Shown here: positions 9,138-18,194 of the stretch, in pieces
How positions within the stretch are numbered: the first letter of the stretch is position 1
How the letters are laid out: each line of letters begins with the position of its first letter
Assembly: GCA_947259225.1 (NCBI GenBank)
Contig: CAMYLK010000008.1
Location: 62,001 to 126,000, forward strand
Length of the DNA stretch: 64,000 nt
Reading direction: 5' to 3'
DNA from: an uncultured Desulfobulbaceae bacterium
Lineage (GTDB): Bacteria > Desulfobacterota > Desulfobulbia > Desulfobulbales > Desulfobulbaceae
Made by a program: the position numbers and the translations under genes
The notes under the pieces: generated by a model
Told to the model about the DNA's origin: nothing
What the model saw: the letters and a program-made list of their open reading frames with translations, nothing else
Database searches by the model: none

Positions 9138-9142
9138 TCAAG
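9129..9142 (-). repeat. Right arm of 14-bp perfect inverted repeat
   Basis: TTATTCTAATCAAG, exact reverse complement of 8797-8810. It overlaps the premature stop of the carbamoyltransferase remnant, so this arm supplies the end of the truncated frame. Confidence 0.7.
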
Positions 9143-9175
9143 AATAATTCAACACTAGAAGACAGTTACAGGAAT

Positions 9176-10342
9176 ATGTCTGATCAGAGTAATACCCGCA
9201 CCAGGAAAAAAAAGTTTTTTTTCTACGCTGTTATCGGTTTTCTTCCTGTTGCTTTTCTTCTGACGGTCTATCTTGGTTATACCGCTTACCGGTCCAAGGA
9301 TTTTTATAACTATGTTAAAGGAAATCAAAGGGGATGGGCAGGGAAAGTGCACAAGGCAGACCCCGATCTTGGATATTCCCCCATACCGAATTCAAGCGGC
9401 AAGCACCTGTTTCCTATCGGTCCGCATATACCCATGCGGTATGATGAATATGGTTTCAGGGTACCTTTGCAAGAAGCTGATACTGAGTCACCAGATTCAC
9501 GCCCTGTGATTATGGCATTGGGATGCTCTTTTACTTATGGAGATGCTGCCTATGCCAAAGATACGTATCCATACCTGGTTGGGCAGATTCTTGGGGGTTC
9601 CACAAGAAATGCCGGGGTATGCAGTTACGGCCTTTCACAGATGCTGCTGCTTTCTGAAAGGCTAATTCCTGAATTCAAACCGGATTATCTCCTTGTCCAG
9701 TATTCCCCCTGGCTTGTCGGCCGTGCAAAACAACTATTTGCAGATTCGGTTTTTGGGAAAATACCTTCTCCGTATTTCTGGGACAATGGAGAAGATTTAG
9801 CCCTTCACCCTCCGGTATTCAAAACCAGGATCGTGGATCTGTCTGTTGATCGTTACCGCATTGCTCCGAAAGGTTTGTTCGATGCCGTGGATTTCTTTAC
9901 CCAAGTCGGACTGCCGCTACTTCTACATGACGACTTAAATATGGTAAAGTACAAAATTAAAAGCACCTTTGGGCTACTGCCTGCCCCGACAAAGGCCGGA
10001 AAAAAACTGGTGCAGTATGTTTACGGTGAAATTCAGAAAACAGCCGAAGAAAATGGGGCGCAGATGGTCATTGTGATTTTGGGGCATAACGCAAAATCTG
10101 TTGCTATTGCAAAGGATATGTTCCCGCCAGGAGCACTGATTATAAATGCGCACGAAGCATTGTTGAATAAGATGTCAAGGACAGCCGGTATCAGGGATGA
10201 CAAGGTGTTCCAAAGGATGTTCGCCCACTGGCGTGGCGATCCGCCTAGACTTGTTGACCCTCACCCTAATATCCTGTCACACAGGATTATCGCACATACA
10301 ATTGCAGCGAAAATCAAATCAGCACAACTGCAGGAGCATTGA
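9176..10342 (+). CDS. SGNH/GDSL-like hydrolase with N-terminal membrane anchor
   Basis: A 388-residue protein with a charged N-terminus and one hydrophobic helix at residues 13-35, so most of it is periplasmic. Block I of the SGNH fold is MALGCSFTYGD at 113-123 with the nucleophile Ser in GCSFT; a Gly/Asn block follows in NAGVCSYGLSQ; the catalytic Asp-x-His is in DPHPN at 361-365. Such proteins de-acylate or O-acylate glycans. The missing carbamoyltransferase directly upstream suggests both once belonged to a glycan-decoration unit. Substrate unknown. Confidence 0.75.
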   Translation: MSDQSNTRTRKKKFFFYAVIGFLPVAFLLTVYLGYTAYRSKDFYNYVKGNQRGWAGKVHKADPDLGYSPIPNSSGKHLFPIGPHIPMRYDEYGFRVPLQEADTESPDSRPVIMALGCSFTYGDAAYAKDTYPYLVGQILGGSTRNAGVCSYGLSQMLLLSERLIPEFKPDYLLVQYSPWLVGRAKQLFADSVFGKIPSPYFWDNGEDLALHPPVFKTRIVDLSVDRYRIAPKGLFDAVDFFTQVGLPLLLHDDLNMVKYKIKSTFGLLPAPTKAGKKLVQYVYGEIQKTAEENGAQMVIVILGHNAKSVAIAKDMFPPGALIINAHEALLNKMSRTAGIRDDKVFQRMFAHWRGDPPRLVDPHPNILSHRIIAHTIAAKIKSAQLQEH

Positions 10343-10385
10343 TAATCCAGTGAAACACTGATCTCTCACCTGCTTGGTTTATCTT

Positions 10386-12257
10386 CTATAACCCAAGCTG
10401 ACCTTTCATGAACTTGGCCCCCGGATCATTCGGATTTAACCTGAGCGCCTTTTTTGTTTCCTCCAGTGCTTCCTCTTTTTCGCCTTTGTTCAGGAGAACT
10501 ATTGCCATGGCTGAATGTTCGTTAGCCATATCCGGCTTCAGTTCAAGGCAAGCTCTCAATTCCTTCTCAATGAGTTGAGCGTAATAGTTGAAATTTATGG
10601 AGGTATATAAAGAGACCAGCGCAAGGCGCGCTTCCTGGTTCTGTGGATTAAGCTCAATGTCCTTTTTAAGGTCTTGAATTATTCCGGTTTTGTTCGAACC
10701 TTTTGGGATATGGGAAAGATAGGTGAAATCGTAAAAATAAGGCCTTGCAATCCGATAACCGTGAGTTTGTATTATTTCTGTGTGTTTCGGGACCCGTTTT
10801 AAAAATATAATTGACTTTGTATCCCAGTAAACAGGTATCCAGTCGGGATTACTGTTGAGGTGAGCAGGAAAATGACGTCCAAATGAAAGCTGGTCATATT
10901 CAAGGACTGCCACAGTGAAATCCCATTTTTCTTCAGCCTCATCCCACGATTCAGGTTCAGTGATGATTTTAAAATATTGTTGATGAAAATCAGATGGATA
11001 AAGGTGGTTTACCCTGCCGTCTATAAATACTTTCTTTTCAGGTGCAGCCCATGAAATGTACCCCCCGTAGGGATAACTGTTAAATATCCGACCGTTGATG
11101 TTGTTCTCTTTAAGCCATTCCAGTGCTTCAACGGGAAGTGATTTGCTTTTAATGCCAACTCCGAAGGTATACGTTGAACTTCCAAAAACTGACCATACGG
11201 TAAATATGAATACAATTACACCTGCAGTAAGGTTACTGTAAACCTTTCTGACATGTATTCTTTTAGATGCAAAATAAAGCAGGCTGAACAGTGGAACAAC
11301 AAAGAAAACAGCTGCGTTCAGTGAAAAAAAATCAATCATCCGAATCCACCTGAGGGCCGGTACAAGAAAGACCAGGAATATAAGGAGACGTGCCGTCTGT
11401 CTCCATCCTTTCATGAAAAGAAAGTACACAGTTGATCCCGCCAGCAGGATTTGAAAACCGATGGTATAGGGCAAGCCGCCGCCCCACAGTAGATCTGTGG
11501 TCAGCGGTTGGTGTTCTCCGACCAATGTGAAATCGGGATCGAGTAAACGTGTTGTTGAGAAATCAAACAGGTTCAGGTAATGCGTCCAGAGTTCAGGGCT
11601 GATGTTGGAAGCTATAAAAACTGCAATGAGAACAAGTGGAAGGTGTCTGTCGGCTTTTTTGTTCAACACTTCGGCAAAGAAAAAGATACCAACCAGAAGC
11701 GGCCCGAAAAAAAAACCTGAAGATAGGTTGGCCCAGACTATTTCAACCCCGGGAAGCCAGTAAAGAAGGCGTGTGTTTTTTGTTGATTGATAGCGGTAGA
11801 GGATATAGAGAAAAAAGGTAACGCACAGGTAGGAAAACAGATAGGGGCGTATAAACATGCGGAAGCGAAGCGCTGCCAGGGTGACTAGGAGGGTGAATAT
11901 GACAGCAATGAACCACCAGTTATTTTCTTCTTCCCGGATATGAGTGAGGATGAGGTACAGGGTAAAGAAGGTCAGACCTAACAGGATGTTTTTGAGAATA
12001 ACAATGCCCCATAATCCACCAGCCGCATAGGACAGGTAGAAAAGGAGGTTTGCCAGCCATTCACCGTTAAACTGTTTATGCCCGCCAAAAGTATAGGAAA
12101 AACTGTCCGGTAAGGCCAAATTGCCGGTTTGGAAAACTTCGCGGCCAAGACTCAGGTGCCACCAGATATCATATGAACTGATAAGGGTTGTTGCGTACCC
12201 TATAACTGCAAATACAATTACAGCTTCAGGAAAACGCTTGCTGTCGAGCAGTTTCAT
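10386..12257 (-). CDS. Multi-spanning membrane protein with C-terminal TPRs (GT-C-like)
   Basis: A 623-residue protein with about ten to eleven hydrophobic helices in residues 10-370, a soluble region and TPR-like repeats in the last 90 residues. The segment INGRIFNSYPYGGYISW and then KVFIDGRVN is the signature of a widespread uncharacterised membrane family related to GT-C glycosyltransferases. It is last of a minus-strand run with two TPR-sulfotransferases and small cytochromes. Function in glycan or protein modification is inferred only from fold and neighbours. Confidence 0.65.
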   Translation of the reverse strand: MKLLDSKRFPEAVIVFAVIGYATTLISSYDIWWHLSLGREVFQTGNLALPDSFSYTFGGHKQFNGEWLANLLFYLSYAAGGLWGIVILKNILLGLTFFTLYLILTHIREEENNWWFIAVIFTLLVTLAALRFRMFIRPYLFSYLCVTFFLYILYRYQSTKNTRLLYWLPGVEIVWANLSSGFFFGPLLVGIFFFAEVLNKKADRHLPLVLIAVFIASNISPELWTHYLNLFDFSTTRLLDPDFTLVGEHQPLTTDLLWGGGLPYTIGFQILLAGSTVYFLFMKGWRQTARLLIFLVFLVPALRWIRMIDFFSLNAAVFFVVPLFSLLYFASKRIHVRKVYSNLTAGVIVFIFTVWSVFGSSTYTFGVGIKSKSLPVEALEWLKENNINGRIFNSYPYGGYISWAAPEKKVFIDGRVNHLYPSDFHQQYFKIITEPESWDEAEEKWDFTVAVLEYDQLSFGRHFPAHLNSNPDWIPVYWDTKSIIFLKRVPKHTEIIQTHGYRIARPYFYDFTYLSHIPKGSNKTGIIQDLKKDIELNPQNQEARLALVSLYTSINFNYYAQLIEKELRACLELKPDMANEHSAMAIVLLNKGEKEEALEETKKALRLNPNDPGAKFMKGQLGL

Positions 12258-12300
12258 AATGAAAATAAAGTAAAATTTGTGATCTGTGGAATATTATTCA

Positions 12301-13923
12301 TTACATTTTATAACCCAGTTTTATAATGATGGGCTCTAATTTTTCAAAGTGTTTTTCCAGCAGGTTAGAATAATTGCGCCATCGATCCATACTTCGCTTG
12401 TAGACGGGCTGTGTTGCCTCATAATGATTCGGGGTCGACAATGTCATCCTGTTCCTGTTCCCGCTCCTTACAGGCAGCTCAATAGCAGCAGAAGTTTTTT
12501 TCTCCAATTCCAGGTAGTCTCCAATTCTGTCTATGGAACCTGCCTTGTCCTGAACAAGTTCCTCGTATCTACTTTCTGTGTATGAAAAAGTATAAGTTTG
12601 TTTGCACGAAAGCCACAAATTCATAATTTTATAGTACAGGTTAACAGTATCATCAATATTCAGAAAATGGATCATGGATTCATTGAGTTGGAACTGCTGA
12701 AAAAAACAGCTCAGACAGACATCACGCGGATCACGCAAGGCAACAATGACCTTGCAGTCTGGGAAGATAGTGTTAATAAAAGGCAGGTGAATGATGTTCA
12801 AAGGAAGCTTGTCAATATACCTGTCGAAACTTGCGGAATCAATGCCGAGTGCTTCGAATGCAAGGTTCATGTAATATTTTCGTGTTAGTTCAATTTCTGA
12901 GGGTGTCAGGATATGTATGTCTTCAGGATAGTTGAAGTCCCTTTTTATTAATGATGGAATGGCAAGCCGTGTATCTGTAAGAAAAGGAAGTTCTGTACTG
13001 CCTATAAGGCCGAAGGTGTCTGAGAGCAGTTGTTCGGTAAGGGTTGTGCCGGACCTTGGGAATCCTACTAAAAAGATCGGAGATTTTGTATCAAACACTC
13101 CCTGTTCCCTCTGAACTTTTGGAGGGTTACCTGAATTCACAAAATCCTGAATCCTGTCAATGAGAGTCGGGACAACATTTCTGTCAATTGAATTTTCAGC
13201 ACTGCTCGATGCCATCAGGCTGTTAGATCTGATTGCCGCGTTCACGGCGTCCTCATGTCGGCCGAGTCTGTCATAAACCAGGCAGAGTTCTGCTTGAATC
13301 CCCGCAAGAAAGTTGTTATCACCGAAACCGGATGTCATTTTTTCCAGGCGCTGCAGTGACTCGTCAAGATTTCCTGTTGATCTGTTCACCTTGGCTGTCA
13401 GAAGATTTGCAAGGGGATTTTGCGGTTCAGCTTCCAAGACAATACCGAGAGTAGCTTCCGCCTCGTCATACAGGTTACATCGCATCTGTAAATCACCCAG
13501 CTTGGTGAGTATACTGGTTTTTTTTACAATTTCATTCTGTTGATTATGTTGTTGTATGTTCAACATTTCCCTGCAGAGTTCAATTCCTTTTCGGAGTCTT
13601 CCTGTATGGTAATATATTTCGGACAGGAGCCAGAGAGCCTTCATGTCTGATGGCTTGCTTTCAACTGCTTTTTCTAAATAGCAAAGTGCTCGTTCATGGC
13701 CTTGCGTTTGGAATTTGAGTGAACCGAAATGATAGTTGGCATCAAAACTGTTGGGGTGAGCAGAGAGTATACGACGAAATTCCTGTTCTGATTTTTCAAG
13801 TTGGCCTTGATTTGCCAGCAGTATAGCATTTTTAATCTGTTTGAGGAGTTTCTGGTTGCGTTTTGCTTTGAGCTGCCTCTTTTTTCTTTTTAAATTTCGT
13901 TTCATGGAGTTCCAGGTTAACAA
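12301..13923 (-). CDS. TPR-sulfotransferase fusion protein
   Basis: A 540-residue protein. Residues 30-250 form tetratricopeptide repeats (for example AVESKPSDMKALWLLSEIYY). Then comes a Sulfotransfer_3 domain with the 5'-phosphosulfate-binding loop FLVGFPRSGTTLTEQLL near residue 278 and the 3'-phosphate motif VALRDPRDVCLSCFF near 393-407. It would transfer sulfate from PAPS to an unknown acceptor, perhaps a protein or glycan held by the TPRs. It has no signal peptide. A longer paralogue is encoded 0.5 kb upstream, with a small cytochrome between them. Confidence 0.85.
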   Translation of the reverse strand: MLTWNSMKRNLKRKKRQLKAKRNQKLLKQIKNAILLANQGQLEKSEQEFRRILSAHPNSFDANYHFGSLKFQTQGHERALCYLEKAVESKPSDMKALWLLSEIYYHTGRLRKGIELCREMLNIQQHNQQNEIVKKTSILTKLGDLQMRCNLYDEAEATLGIVLEAEPQNPLANLLTAKVNRSTGNLDESLQRLEKMTSGFGDNNFLAGIQAELCLVYDRLGRHEDAVNAAIRSNSLMASSSAENSIDRNVVPTLIDRIQDFVNSGNPPKVQREQGVFDTKSPIFLVGFPRSGTTLTEQLLSDTFGLIGSTELPFLTDTRLAIPSLIKRDFNYPEDIHILTPSEIELTRKYYMNLAFEALGIDSASFDRYIDKLPLNIIHLPFINTIFPDCKVIVALRDPRDVCLSCFFQQFQLNESMIHFLNIDDTVNLYYKIMNLWLSCKQTYTFSYTESRYEELVQDKAGSIDRIGDYLELEKKTSAAIELPVRSGNRNRMTLSTPNHYEATQPVYKRSMDRWRNYSNLLEKHFEKLEPIIIKLGYKM

Positions 13924-14034
13924 AAACAGAAAATCTTAGTGATGTTACATGGAGTTATCAAAATTTTGGTGAACTGTACCGCTACAGCAGATTCTCCCAC
14001 CGGCAAAGTTAATCGAAGCGGCAAGGATGGATTT

Positions 14035-14391
14035 CTACTTGAAATGACAGACAAGGCACAATTCGCTGGCACCGTCATATTCTACCGGATGATTCAGGGC
14101 GGGGTTTCCAAGATCATGGCAACTGATGCAGACCACCTGACCGTTTAAAAGTATTATACCAGCCGTGGTCAATACTGTCGGAGAGGCATAGTTGTTTTCT
14201 TTCCCTGGCGGGGGATAAGGTATCATGACAGGATGTGTATGGTCTTTTAAATCATCATGGCAGGGGTAGCAGGCTTCAGGGTCATCAACCTCCACCTTTT
14301 CACCATTATGGTCGATATTTTCAGCTTGCAGAGTACCAAAAAAGGCTAGAATGGTGAGAAGGAACGTTAAAATGGCAAGAAGATTACGCAT
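14035..14391 (-). CDS. Small periplasmic trihaem c-type cytochrome
   Basis: A 118-residue protein when begun at the ATG at 14391, which has the ribosome-binding site AAAGGAGA at proper distance; an upstream ATG at 14421 would bury that site. Residues 1-23 form a Sec signal peptide (MRNLLAILTFLLTILAFFGT). Haem c motifs CYPCH, CISCH and CLVCH sit at about 41-45, 88-92 and 112-116, and extra histidines (DHTHP, NHP) may be distal ligands. It is clearly paralogous to the cytochrome at 16593-16961. Electron carrier or sensor role is inferred. It lies between two TPR-sulfotransferase genes on the same strand. Confidence 0.85.
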   Translation of the reverse strand: MRNLLAILTFLLTILAFFGTLQAENIDHNGEKVEVDDPEACYPCHDDLKDHTHPVMIPYPPPGKENNYASPTVLTTAGIILLNGQVVCISCHDLGNPALNHPVEYDGASELCLVCHFK

Positions 14392-14417
14392 GGCATATTT
14401 CTCCTTTGAATTGATGT

Positions 14418-16436
14418 TCATTCGGTATCAATGTCAGGGTATCCGAATTCCGCCACATAAGGAGCGAGAAGGGGAGCATGCTCCCTGAAATATTCACGAT
14501 ACCCTTTCCATCTGTACATTGACCTTTTGTATATTGGTTCGGTTACCTGGTGATAACTCGGTGTCCTGATACGGCGGTCAAGTGAACGGTTGTAAAATGA
14601 CAGGACCTGATCATCCCACTCGACACCAATAAAATCCAGCATTTTTTTTGCCTCGGATTCAATATTTTCAACAATATCCTCATACCGGATCAAATGGTAA
14701 TCCAACTGCATGTTTTCCCTATATAATCCCCACAGCCCCATGACTTCATTGTAAAGGTTAACTGCATCTTTCATGGTGAAAAAATTAGCCATTGGATCGT
14801 TGAGTGCGTAATTCTGCATGTAATTGCTTAAACATGCGTCAAAGGGATGCCTTATAACAAGGACAATTTTTGATTTTGGAAAGATTTTACAAATCAGGCC
14901 AATTTTAACAATGTTGAGGGGCAGCTTATCTATCAGTATCTTGTCCTTTTCCAGTTTCATGAAACCATTTACTTTGTCGAAGTATTTTGCCTGCAGTTCC
15001 TGAACTTGTGTAGGAGTCATATCAGCAAAACCACCCGGAAAAATACCAGACTGTCGCAGTTCCATTTCGATTTTGGTAATTGAGTCAAACTCCTCCATGA
15101 GCTGCAACCGGGGATGACTGTCAAGGATCTGGCCGGTCAGTGTTGTTCCGGAACGTGGAAATCCGACGACAAAAACAGGCTCATGAAACGCGTTTTTATC
15201 AGCAGGTTCGGGTGAGGGAGATGCCCATGCATATGTAATATTTTCACGATACTCACGTAATACTTGGAGATACCTGTTTTTATCTACTTCATGGAAAGCA
15301 GGTAACTGCTGGTAGTTTTCATGAGATTCGGTGAAATGAGAATAGGCCAGGTCATATTTGCCGGCACGATCATAAAGCTTACCAAGTTCAGAATGATATC
15401 GCACAGCTTCTCGAATATCCTGAGGTGGAGGGGAGCTTGTTAATACCTCGAGTGCGCTCTCAAATTTACCTTCTCTCCTCATTATTATTGCTTGTAATAT
15501 TATTAATAACACAGGTGGGTCAGAGTGCAGCTTCAGTGCTTTATCTAGAAATTCCCTTGCTTTATCTAATTTGTTGTTGATTTCATAATAGTTAATTATA
15601 TTTATCCAGCCACCGACAAAACCGGGATCGATTTCAATTGCTTTTTGAAAACATTCTAAAGAGATGTCCTCATCCTCAAGAAGCAGAATTTCACCCAGAC
15701 AGTTAATTGCCTGGACATGATTCGGTTGCAGTTCAACGGCTTTTCTAAACGAATTCTCTGCATCTTTAGTCTTTTTGAGTGCGTGGAATACAGTGCCCAG
15801 GCGAAAATGTGCTTTTGCGTTGCGCGGGTTGATCTCTAAAGATTCCTGCAGAGAAGCTGCTGCTTTATCGAGTTCCATCTTTTTGATATATGTTATGCCA
15901 AGACCAAAATGAATATCCGGATTTCCCGGTTCAAGACGCAACGAGTTCTGGTAGGACTTTTCAGCTTCGTCAAATTTCTCCTGAGCAAAGAGGGCATTGC
16001 CAAGGTTGAAATGAGCGACTGCAGAATGTCCGTCAGCCTGGATGGACTGTCTATAGAACAAAACAGCATCATCGAGCCGGTTCTGTTTATGGTAACAGTT
16101 GCCGAGGCTGTACATGATCTTTGCATTTCCTGGACTCAGTGACAGGGCTTTTTTATACGCTTTTTCTGCGTCCAAAAAATTTCCAAGCATTTCAAGTGCC
16201 GCGCCCAGGTTAATGTAATATGAGAAAAACCCGGGTTTTATCTCTATGGCCCTCGATATATATATAATTGCCTGGTCCGGTTTTTTTGTGTTGATATAGA
16301 GAGCACCCAGCAGGTTGTTAGCGTCAGCGTTGTTGGAGTTTTTCTCAAGAAAAGAGAGATAAATTTCACGTGCCCTGTCCAGTTGACCTGATTGATGAAG
16401 GGATATCGCCTTTTGAAGATCATGGTGCTGAGTCAT
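14418..16436 (-). CDS. TPR-sulfotransferase fusion protein (large paralogue)
   Basis: A 672-residue protein. Residues 1-400 hold about ten consecutive tetratricopeptide repeats of good consensus (for example SAVAHFNLGNALFAQEKFDE), followed by a Sulfotransfer_3 domain with the PAPS 5'-phosphosulfate loop FVVGFPRSGTTLTGQIL near residue 424 and the 3'-phosphate motif VLVIRHPFDACLSNYM near 541-556. Its stop is 27 nt before the chosen start of the small cytochrome, so the two are cotranscribed. Sulfation of a protein or glycan in the cytoplasm is likely by family; acceptor unknown. Confidence 0.87.
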   Translation of the reverse strand: MTQHHDLQKAISLHQSGQLDRAREIYLSFLEKNSNNADANNLLGALYINTKKPDQAIIYISRAIEIKPGFFSYYINLGAALEMLGNFLDAEKAYKKALSLSPGNAKIMYSLGNCYHKQNRLDDAVLFYRQSIQADGHSAVAHFNLGNALFAQEKFDEAEKSYQNSLRLEPGNPDIHFGLGITYIKKMELDKAAASLQESLEINPRNAKAHFRLGTVFHALKKTKDAENSFRKAVELQPNHVQAINCLGEILLLEDEDISLECFQKAIEIDPGFVGGWINIINYYEINNKLDKAREFLDKALKLHSDPPVLLIILQAIIMRREGKFESALEVLTSSPPPQDIREAVRYHSELGKLYDRAGKYDLAYSHFTESHENYQQLPAFHEVDKNRYLQVLREYRENITYAWASPSPEPADKNAFHEPVFVVGFPRSGTTLTGQILDSHPRLQLMEEFDSITKIEMELRQSGIFPGGFADMTPTQVQELQAKYFDKVNGFMKLEKDKILIDKLPLNIVKIGLICKIFPKSKIVLVIRHPFDACLSNYMQNYALNDPMANFFTMKDAVNLYNEVMGLWGLYRENMQLDYHLIRYEDIVENIESEAKKMLDFIGVEWDDQVLSFYNRSLDRRIRTPSYHQVTEPIYKRSMYRWKGYREYFREHAPLLAPYVAEFGYPDIDTE

Positions 16437-16592
16437 TAATGAAGGCCTTTCATAAAATCAATGTTCAATGATGCTGACATTTAGCGCAAGTAAGAAGTAA
16501 CAACCTACATGTTACTGGCACATGGTTACCGTTTATTTCAGGGTAATCGCTTGACATGGCAAAGTTGGTGATGACATATTTGAAAACGCTAT

Positions 16593-16961
16593 TTACTTCT
16601 TGAAGCTTATATGGCACGTCAGGCATAAAAAGGTGTCGTTACGTGTCACTACAAGGTGCCCTTTGTCAGGATTATTAAGGTCGTGGCAGGAAATGCAGTC
16701 AATTTTGCCGTTGACAATGGTTATGCCCGCTTTCTGTACATCTGATACGCGGCCATATTTTTTCTCTTTGCCGACAGGTGGGTAGGATATATTTACCGGG
16801 TGTGAATGCTCTTCACTCAACTCATGGCATGATAAACAAATATCAGGCGTGTAGATATCAACTTTTTTCCCATGATGGTCAATTTCTCCTGCTGTGGCGG
16901 TTTGTGAGCAAATTAGTGAAAATAACAAGGGATATATAGTAATCGTAATAAAGCTACGCAT
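16593..16961 (-). CDS. Small periplasmic trihaem c-type cytochrome
   Basis: A 122-residue protein with a signal peptide in residues 1-24 and haem motifs CLSCH (42-46), CISCH (89-93) and CLTCH (113-117). It shares with the cytochrome at 14035-14391 the blocks DHHGKKVD, HPVNISYPPVGKEK and CISCHDLNNP with the same spacing, so the two are duplicates. The ATG follows AAAGGAC at good distance. No partner oxidoreductase lies nearby. A role as periplasmic electron carrier is inferred. Confidence 0.85.
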   Translation of the reverse strand: MRSFITITIYPLLFSLICSQTATAGEIDHHGKKVDIYTPDICLSCHELSEEHSHPVNISYPPVGKEKKYGRVSDVQKAGITIVNGKIDCISCHDLNNPDKGHLVVTRNDTFLCLTCHISFKK

Positions 16962-17056
16962 TTTTGTCCTTTAATAATGATTTAATCTTATTGCTCTGTG
17001 TTTATATTTTAACAAGCATTTAATAAATATAACAAGCCCAGACAACTATTCACAAA

Positions 17057-17090
17057 AAAAAGACCGGCAGTTCTAAGCAGCGGTCTTTTT
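17057..17090. terminator. Intrinsic terminator, usable from both strands
   Basis: Ten-base perfect arms AAAAAGACCG / CGGTCTTTTT with a 14-nt loop, giving a T-run on either strand. It would end minus-strand transcription coming from the decayed cytochrome gene. Confidence 0.8.
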
Positions 17091-17129
17091 TATAACAAAA
17101 TTCGGCTTTAAATTTATATAACTCATTCA

Positions 17130-17714
17130 CTAAGGTGACGAAAAACCAAGCTGGTGTGTATGGTAGCCTGAAACAAAACAGTTAGGGTGATCAAGTATTT
17201 CGCCTGGGTTCTCGGCAAACCATTCAGGACCGTGATGGAGGTTTGATTGATCTACCTTTTCAGTTTCGGGGAGGATTCCGCGTGACAGACAGTACAGACT
17301 CTGTACGCGGTACAGGTTGATGAGTCACCTCCATTGGTAACTCTCTGGTACTCTGGGGTCATCATGTACAACTGCTGGGCCGTTAATATCTGTTGAATTC
17401 CGTGAAGTATAAACAACTGTTAAAAACCGCGGACCGTTTCGGTAGCGTATTTTTGCGTACCCGTCACTGTCAACAACACTACCGATCATCATGATGTTTT
17501 CAGTGCTGTCAATGTTTTCCTGGTTATCATGCCAATCATGGCATCTCCTGCAAGTCATACTAATAGGCTCAAGAGGAAGTGGTTCAGTAGGAATGAACAT
17601 GGCCCCTGTGTTAAAGCTGATAGCGAGGAATGAACTGCAAATAAACAACGCAAAAGCGATGAAGGTGGAGAGTGTTTTGTTGTTGCGGTTGAATTGAACT
17701 GGTTAAGTCTTCAT
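17130..17714 (-). pseudogene. Decayed c-type cytochrome gene (nonsense codon plus two frameshifts)
   Basis: A strong site AGGAGGTGA precedes ATG at 17714, but codon 4 is TAA. The same frame continues with a signal-peptide-like stretch (TLSTFIAFALFICSSF) and a haem motif CRRCHDW. Near 17330 reading must change frame to keep a second motif, CTVCHAE at about 17280-17300, then change again to read HHGPEWFAENPGEILDHP and end at 17130. One nonsense codon and two shifts indicate a pseudogene, or sequence errors. It resembles dihaem or multihaem periplasmic cytochromes. Confidence 0.7.
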
Positions 17715-18017
17715 AGTTCACCTCCTGGCACGGTGAGAATGAATCAACTGGGCGGTATTTCCTAAAGTTTTGTTGATATATATAAATATCTATATTTGCA
17801 GTGTGTTGACGAACGTAATTATATCAATTTATCAGAACATATTTGTTTATGCATTTATATGCAAATATAGCCTACACATTTGATGAGGATTGGTGGGGAA
17901 TGAATAAAAAAATTAAGGGTCATGGCAGGAAATGATCGGCAGGTATTGTTACCGGCCAGTCAACATGACCCTTAAACTTGAGAGGAGCTTATGTTCAAGA
18001 AGTACTTAAAAAAAAAA
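17649..18017. other. Intergenic stretch between the decayed cytochrome and a small membrane protein gene
   Basis: AT-rich; besides the start of the decayed cytochrome and the terminator at 17905-17975 nothing was recognised. The stretch 17770-17900 rich in TATATA probably contains the minus-strand promoter of the cytochrome remnant. Confidence 0.4.
17905..17975 (-). terminator. Intrinsic terminator of the 58-residue membrane protein gene
   Basis: Perfect 12-bp arms TTAAGGGTCATG (17913-17924) and CATGACCCTTAA (17964-17975) enclose a 39-nt loop with a smaller internal stem. On the minus strand the hairpin is followed by a run of T (plus-strand A-run at 17906-17912). It lies 43 nt after the stop at 18018. 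Confidence 0.75.
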
Positions 18018-18194
18018 TCAGGCTTCAGCTATTGCTTCCTGATCGAGTATTGAATAAGTTTCAATGTCTTCACCCGGATTTTCTTTCATGCAGCCGATAA
18101 CGAACCTGCATGTTGCCAGGGCGGCTGGGACAAGTACCAGGAAAATAACCGGCAATAGCCAGATAAAAACCATCATATCAGGGTGATATAGCAT
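18018..18194 (-). CDS. 58-residue single-pass membrane protein
   Basis: A short gene starting MLYHPDMMVFIWLLPVIF and ending SILDQEAIAEA. Residues 8-32 form one hydrophobic helix; the last 25 residues are acidic. The ATG at 18194 has an excellent ribosome-binding site (AAAGGAG, 7 nt away) and the gene is followed by an intrinsic terminator, so it is very likely real. It lies 0.3 kb downstream of the response regulator on the same strand. I recognise no family; it may be a small accessory subunit or a regulatory membrane peptide. Confidence 0.75.
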   Translation of the reverse strand: MLYHPDMMVFIWLLPVIFLVLVPAALATCRFVIGCMKENPGEDIETYSILDQEAIAEA

